From: Clostridia bacterium
GTDB lineage: Bacteria; Bacillota; Clostridia; Oscillospirales; CAG-272
Reading direction: 5' to 3'
Length of the DNA stretch: 53,923 nucleotides
Assembly: GCA_017624905.1 (NCBI GenBank)
Contig: JAGAMD010000035.1
Span: 1-53,923 of the forward strand
Shown piece after piece: positions 51,087 through 53,923 of this stretch. Numbering within the stretch: position 1 is the first letter of the stretch; each line of letters starts with the position of its first letter. Under the pieces are notes generated by a model, which saw nothing but the letters and a program-made list of their open reading frames with translations, had not been told where the DNA came from and did not search any database. Both the position numbers and the translations under genes were made by a program.

Positions 51087-51115
51087 TTTACAAAAGAATG
51101 TTTTTGTGCTAAAAT
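51087..51115 (+). promoter_or_regulatory. promoter of the CPBP protease gene
   Basis: TTTACA at 51087-51092, a 17-base spacer and TAAAAT at 51110-51115. It is divergent from the rimP promoter. Confidence 0.72.
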
Positions 51116-51162
51116 AACTGTAATTTAAGGGGGATTTCCCTCAAACAAGGGAGGGAAGGACA

Positions 51163-51945
51163 ATGAAAAAGGGACGTTCTTTTTTGGATACATTTTTACC
51201 ATCTTTAAAATGTCTTTTGTATTTTCTTGTCTTTTATCTTGTAGCCGTTTTAGTAAACGCAATAATTGGTGCGGTTGCCTCACTGTTTGGCAAAGCCTTG
51301 CCATCATCACTTACGGGTATTGTCGCATATGCATTTGTCTTTTTGGTGTTTACAGTTGGCTTTGTCCCGTTTAAAACAACAGTTTTTAAAGAGGCACAGA
51401 TAAACAAGCCTAGAATAAGCTTAATAATCGACGGTGCTCTTTTAGGAATGGGCTTCTTTGGTGCTTATCAGGGTGTAGCATCGTTGATTTCTAAAATCCC
51501 TGCTGAATGGATACAAAAGCTCTTTGAGGCACAAAGTGATATGGCTAGCACTCAGCTAGAGGGACAAATGGTATTTGCCATATTGTATCTCGGTATTGTT
51601 GCCCCTATTTGTGAGGAGCTTGTTTTCCGTGGACTTATGCTAACATCCCTAGAGAATTATTTGCCAAAATGGGTAAGTATTCTTGTTTGTGCTTTATGCT
51701 TTGGTATAATTCACTATCCATCACCAATTGCTATGGTTGTTACATTTGTACTTGGTGCATTGCTTGGATTTGTTTTCTATCGTACAAAATCCCTTATTCC
51801 TTGTATTTTAGCTCATATGCTCTTTAATCTATCAAATTTTTTACTGTTTATTCCAAAGAACATAGGCTTTTATATTTTGGTGATAGCTTGTATCCCATTA
51901 ATTGTATATTCGTTAATTGATATTGTAAGAAAGACACGAGGTTAG
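51163..51945 (+). CDS. CPBP family intramembrane metalloprotease
   Basis: A 260-residue membrane protein with about seven helices and the three motifs of the CAAX/bacteriocin-processing (Abi) family: CEELVFRG with the catalytic glutamates near residue 151, FGIIHYP near residue 185 and HMLFN near residue 224. Such proteases process small membrane peptides or give self-immunity to bacteriocins; the target here is unknown. cysS starts two bases after its stop, so the two share a transcript. GGGAGG precedes the start. Confidence 0.9.
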   Translation: MKKGRSFLDTFLPSLKCLLYFLVFYLVAVLVNAIIGAVASLFGKALPSSLTGIVAYAFVFLVFTVGFVPFKTTVFKEAQINKPRISLIIDGALLGMGFFGAYQGVASLISKIPAEWIQKLFEAQSDMASTQLEGQMVFAILYLGIVAPICEELVFRGLMLTSLENYLPKWVSILVCALCFGIIHYPSPIAMVVTFVLGALLGFVFYRTKSLIPCILAHMLFNLSNFLLFIPKNIGFYILVIACIPLIVYSLIDIVRKTRG

Positions 51946-51947
51946 TT

Positions 51948-53393
51948 ATGAAGATTTATAACACACTTACAAAAAAAGTAGATGATTTTATTCCAAATGA
52001 AGACGGAAAGGTTAAAATGTACACCTGTGGACCTACCGTTTACCATTTTGCACATATAGGCAACTTGCGTACCTACATTATGGAGGACGTGCTTGAAAAG
52101 CTCCTTCGTTACTCAGGTTATGACGTAACAAGAGTAATGAATATTACTGATGTTGGCCATCTTTCAAGCGATGGTGATACCGGTGAAGACAAGATGCTAA
52201 AGGGTGCAAAGAGAGAACACAAGACAGTTCTTGAAATTGCAGAGTTTTACAGAAAAGCATTCTTTAGCGACTGTGAAAAATTGAATATCAAATATCCGGA
52301 TATTGTTGAGCCGGCAACTAACTGCATTTCTGAATTTATAACTATGGTAAGTGGCTTGATAGATAAGGGCTATGCATACCTCGCTGATGGTAATGTTTAT
52401 TTTGACACATCAAAGGTTCCAAACTACAACGACTTAAGCGGACACTCAACAGAGGAGCTTATGGTCGGCGTACGTGATGATGTAACCGAGGATAAATCCA
52501 AGAGAAATAAGAGCGACTTTGTTCTTTGGTTTACAAAATCAAAGTTTGACGACCAAGAATTAAAGTGGGAAAGCCCGTGGGGAATTGGTTACCCGGGTTG
52601 GCATATTGAGTGCTCAGCTATTTGTATGAAGCACCTTGGTGCAAAGCTCGACATTCACTGTGGTGGCGTTGATAACATCTTCCCACACCACACAAATGAA
52701 ATTGCACAAAGTGAAGCATATACAGGCGAAAAATGGTGTAACTATTGGTTCCACGTTCATCATTTAAATGATGAAACAGGAAAAATGAGTAAGTCAAAGG
52801 GTGATTTCTTGACAGTTTCACTCATAGAGTCAAAGGGTTACGATCCACTTGCGTATAGATTTTTCTGCTTACAATCTCACTATCGTAAGCCACTTGTGTT
52901 CTCATACGAGGCTCTTGACCAAGCAACTCAAACATATAACAAGCTAATCAAGAGAATTGCGGGACTCAAAAAGGATGGCGAGATTGATAACGCATTTGTT
53001 GAAAACGCAAAGAATACCTTTATAGAAAAGGTGGGCAACGACGTAAATACTGCACTTGGTATTACTTGTATCTACGATATATTAAAAGCAAATACAAACG
53101 ATATATCAAAGCTTGAGGCTCTAAAGAGCATCGACTATGTTCTTTCAGTAGGACTTATCGACAGAGCCGAAAAGCTAAACGCACAAGCATCAACCACAAG
53201 TAATGAAGCAAGTGCAAATGACAATATCTCACCAGAGCTCAAAGCAAAGATTGAAGAGCTAATTGCAAAAAGAGCGGAGGCTAAAAAAGCAAAGGATTTT
53301 GCCACAGCCGATGCTATCCGCGGTGAGCTTAGCGAAATGGGTGTTACTATTAAGGACACAAGAGAGGGAACCTTATATACAATCAATGATTGA
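51948..53393 (+). CDS. cysS: cysteinyl-tRNA synthetase
   Basis: A class I aminoacyl-tRNA synthetase of 481 residues that charges tRNA-Cys. It has the zinc-site start MYTCGPTVYHFAHIGNLR (the HIGH-type motif is HIGN), the zinc residues in GWHIECSAIC and FPHHTNEIAQSEA, and the KMSKSKG loop near residue 276. The C-terminal anticodon domain ends KAKDFATADAIRGELSEMG. A roughly 25-residue Ala/Ser/Asn-rich linker precedes the last helix pair. It is linked to the CPBP gene upstream. A 24-bp tandem repeat starts four bases before its stop codon. Confidence 0.97.
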   Translation: MKIYNTLTKKVDDFIPNEDGKVKMYTCGPTVYHFAHIGNLRTYIMEDVLEKLLRYSGYDVTRVMNITDVGHLSSDGDTGEDKMLKGAKREHKTVLEIAEFYRKAFFSDCEKLNIKYPDIVEPATNCISEFITMVSGLIDKGYAYLADGNVYFDTSKVPNYNDLSGHSTEELMVGVRDDVTEDKSKRNKSDFVLWFTKSKFDDQELKWESPWGIGYPGWHIECSAICMKHLGAKLDIHCGGVDNIFPHHTNEIAQSEAYTGEKWCNYWFHVHHLNDETGKMSKSKGDFLTVSLIESKGYDPLAYRFFCLQSHYRKPLVFSYEALDQATQTYNKLIKRIAGLKKDGEIDNAFVENAKNTFIEKVGNDVNTALGITCIYDILKANTNDISKLEALKSIDYVLSVGLIDRAEKLNAQASTTSNEASANDNISPELKAKIEELIAKRAEAKKAKDFATADAIRGELSEMGVTIKDTREGTLYTIND

Positions 53394-53474
53394 TTCCATA
53401 CAACACATTGTTGTTGATTCCATACAATGCTGACGCATTGATTCCATACACGCATAAATGCGTGATTTAATGTA
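53390..53474 (+). repeat. 24-bp tandem repeat with a hairpin in each unit
   Basis: TTGATTCCATACA begins at 53390, 53414 and 53438, exactly 24 bp apart, and a degenerate fourth unit begins at 53462. Each unit carries its own hairpin: CAACA/TGTTG, then AATGC/GCATT, then CACGCAT/ATGCGTG. The conserved word stays the same while the stems change, so the pairing is preserved. The array starts inside the last codons of cysS. Confidence 0.85.
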
Positions 53475-53483
53475 TAATACATT

Positions 53484-53561
53484 AAGTAGGGGAGGGGCAT
53501 GCTCGGAACCCCCAAAAGCGAAGGCTTCGCTTCGGGGAACCCCAGGTGCTCCTCCCTACTT
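53484..53561 (+). repeat. long GC-rich hairpin, second copy of the GTAGGGG unit
   Basis: AAGTAGGG at 53484 pairs with CCCTACTT at 53554-53561, extended by GGAG/CTCC-type pairs. An inner hairpin AGCGAAG/CTTCGCT sits between CCCC and GGGG blocks. The left arm repeats the unit at 45752-45771. It could also act as a transcription terminator for cysS, since T's follow. Confidence 0.75.
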
Positions 53562-53615
53562 TTAAAGAAGACTTCTTCTAAAGGGGGCTCCCACGTGAGT
53601 GGGTGAGGATTTTAT
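53559..53615 (+). repeat. two-hairpin REP-like element before the DUF6472 gene
   Basis: AGAAGA/TCTTCT forms the first hairpin, and CCCAC/GTGGG (53590-53603) forms the second, followed by TGAGGAT. The order hairpin, G-rich link, hairpin, GATGAGG-like end is the same as at 44079-44124. The last bases probably include the ribosome site of the next gene. Confidence 0.6.
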
Positions 53616-53792
53616 ATGCCAAAGAATTGTGAAACCTGTGAGCATTTTGACTACGACGAGGAAATAGACGACTACGTCTGCAAAATAGATCTCGACGAGG
53701 ATGAATATTTAGATTATCTCATTTGTAAAAACAAGGATTGCCCTTATTACAAATATTACGATGAGTATAAGTCTGTGCAAAAACAAAATTAG
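53616..53792 (+). CDS. DUF6472 family small cysteine protein
   Basis: A 58-residue acidic protein, MPKNCETCEHFDYDEEIDDY at the start, with four or more cysteines: CETC at 5-8, Cys22, Cys37 and Cys42, where DCPYY is typical. The pattern CxxC..C..C..CPYY matches the DUF6472 family of short clostridial proteins, which probably bind zinc or iron through these cysteines. The function is unknown. TGAGGA lies about eight bases before the ATG. It lies between cysS and dus, in the same direction. Confidence 0.85.
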   Translation: MPKNCETCEHFDYDEEIDDYVCKIDLDEDEYLDYLICKNKDCPYYKYYDEYKSVQKQN

Positions 53793-53872
53793 CCTCCTTT
53801 GTAAAGGCACCCGTCAGGGCGTGCATTATATGTAGAGGTGTCTGCGATAGCAGACGGAGGGATTCTAAGCAA
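53793..53872 (+). repeat. third REP-like element, before dus
   Basis: CCTCCTTTGTAAAG at 53793 opens a G/C-rich element that contains GAGG at 53835, then GTCTGC-GATA-GCAGAC (53840-53855) and GGAGGGAT. The closing hairpin and its GGAGGGAT end line up with the GTCAAC hairpin and GGATGAGG end at 44100-44122. A roughly 28-base insertion seems to split the first hairpin. Confidence 0.6.
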
Positions 53873-53885
53873 AGGAGCAAGAAAA

Positions 53886-53923
53886 ATGGATTTCAAAAAC
53901 AAAATAATTCTTGCCCCGATGGC
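53886..53923 (+). CDS. dus: tRNA-dihydrouridine synthase, first residues (runs off window)
   Basis: Twelve full codons, MDFKNKIILAPM with an Ala-like 13th, preceded by AAGGAG at a good distance. The phrase NKIILAPMA is the start of the flavin-binding barrel of Dus enzymes, which reduce uridine in tRNA. The rest lies outside the window, so the call rests on this short motif. Confidence 0.6.
   Translation, partial: MDFKNKIILAPM

Noticed and set aside
53390..53474. CRISPR array
   Set aside because: The 24-bp units leave only about 11-13 bases between conserved words, each forming a hairpin. There are no spacers of normal length and no cas genes.

Overview
The window looks like chromosome of a low-GC, AT-rich, Gram-positive anaerobe of the class Clostridia. 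The signs are lipoprotein signal peptides and no outer-membrane genes, UppP, a Firmicutes-type rimP-nusA-rnpM-ylxQ-infB operon, a clostridial CXXC/polyferredoxin pair, and many clean TTGACA-17-TATAAT promoters with purine-rich ribosome binding sites. No rRNA, tRNA, CRISPR array, prophage or complete insertion sequence was seen. The order and family cannot be fixed from the sequence.

Layout. 1-4467: a truncated NCS2 purine permease, the RNase P RNA gene (rnpB), a U32 RNA-hydroxylase-type protein and uppP. 4481-6868: the glycolytic pair pgk and tpiA. 7056-10025: a secreted LRR-type surface protein. 10122-12507: a compact PTS operon (HPr, Enzyme I, EIIA-Glc) whose HPr has Arg where the regulatory Ser46 should be. 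12574-16479: small housekeeping and unknown genes, including an acyl-ACP thioesterase, an orphan mazF, and yceD-rpmF. 16562-19419 (minus): a polyferredoxin fused to a TlpA-like thioredoxin, with a membrane partner ending in a CXXC tail. 20113-36562: a large extracellular proteolysis and peptide-uptake locus (2445-residue subtilase, lipoprotein, SBP, OppBCDF, small membrane protein). 36650-39448 (minus): trmO, then an SOS-type cassette lexA, small protein, Y-family polymerase. 39953-42293 (minus): a tandem P-II-like protein with a DUF1538 transporter. 42496-45652: thrH, an HNH-like protein, a metallophosphoesterase and a lipoprotein. 45837-50753 (minus): the rimP-infB operon. 51163-end: a CPBP protease, cysS, a DUF6472 protein and the start of a dus gene.

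Most unusual content. The intergenic DNA is rich in structured repeats. Three copies of a roughly 120-130 nt element (near 39731, 43185 and 50844) share a conserved core hairpin whose flanking arms differ in sequence but still pair within each copy. They also share closing boxes, which suggests an undescribed structured RNA or a REP-like family; one copy lies in the rimP leader. Behind cysS is an exact 24-bp tandem repeat in which each unit holds a different hairpin. Upstream of lexA, four TGGGACA-type half-sites are spaced exactly 22 bp apart, the last forming a palindrome just past the -10 box, which points to an unusual LexA operator. Two further REP-like hairpin families occur around 44079, 45740 and 53484-53872.
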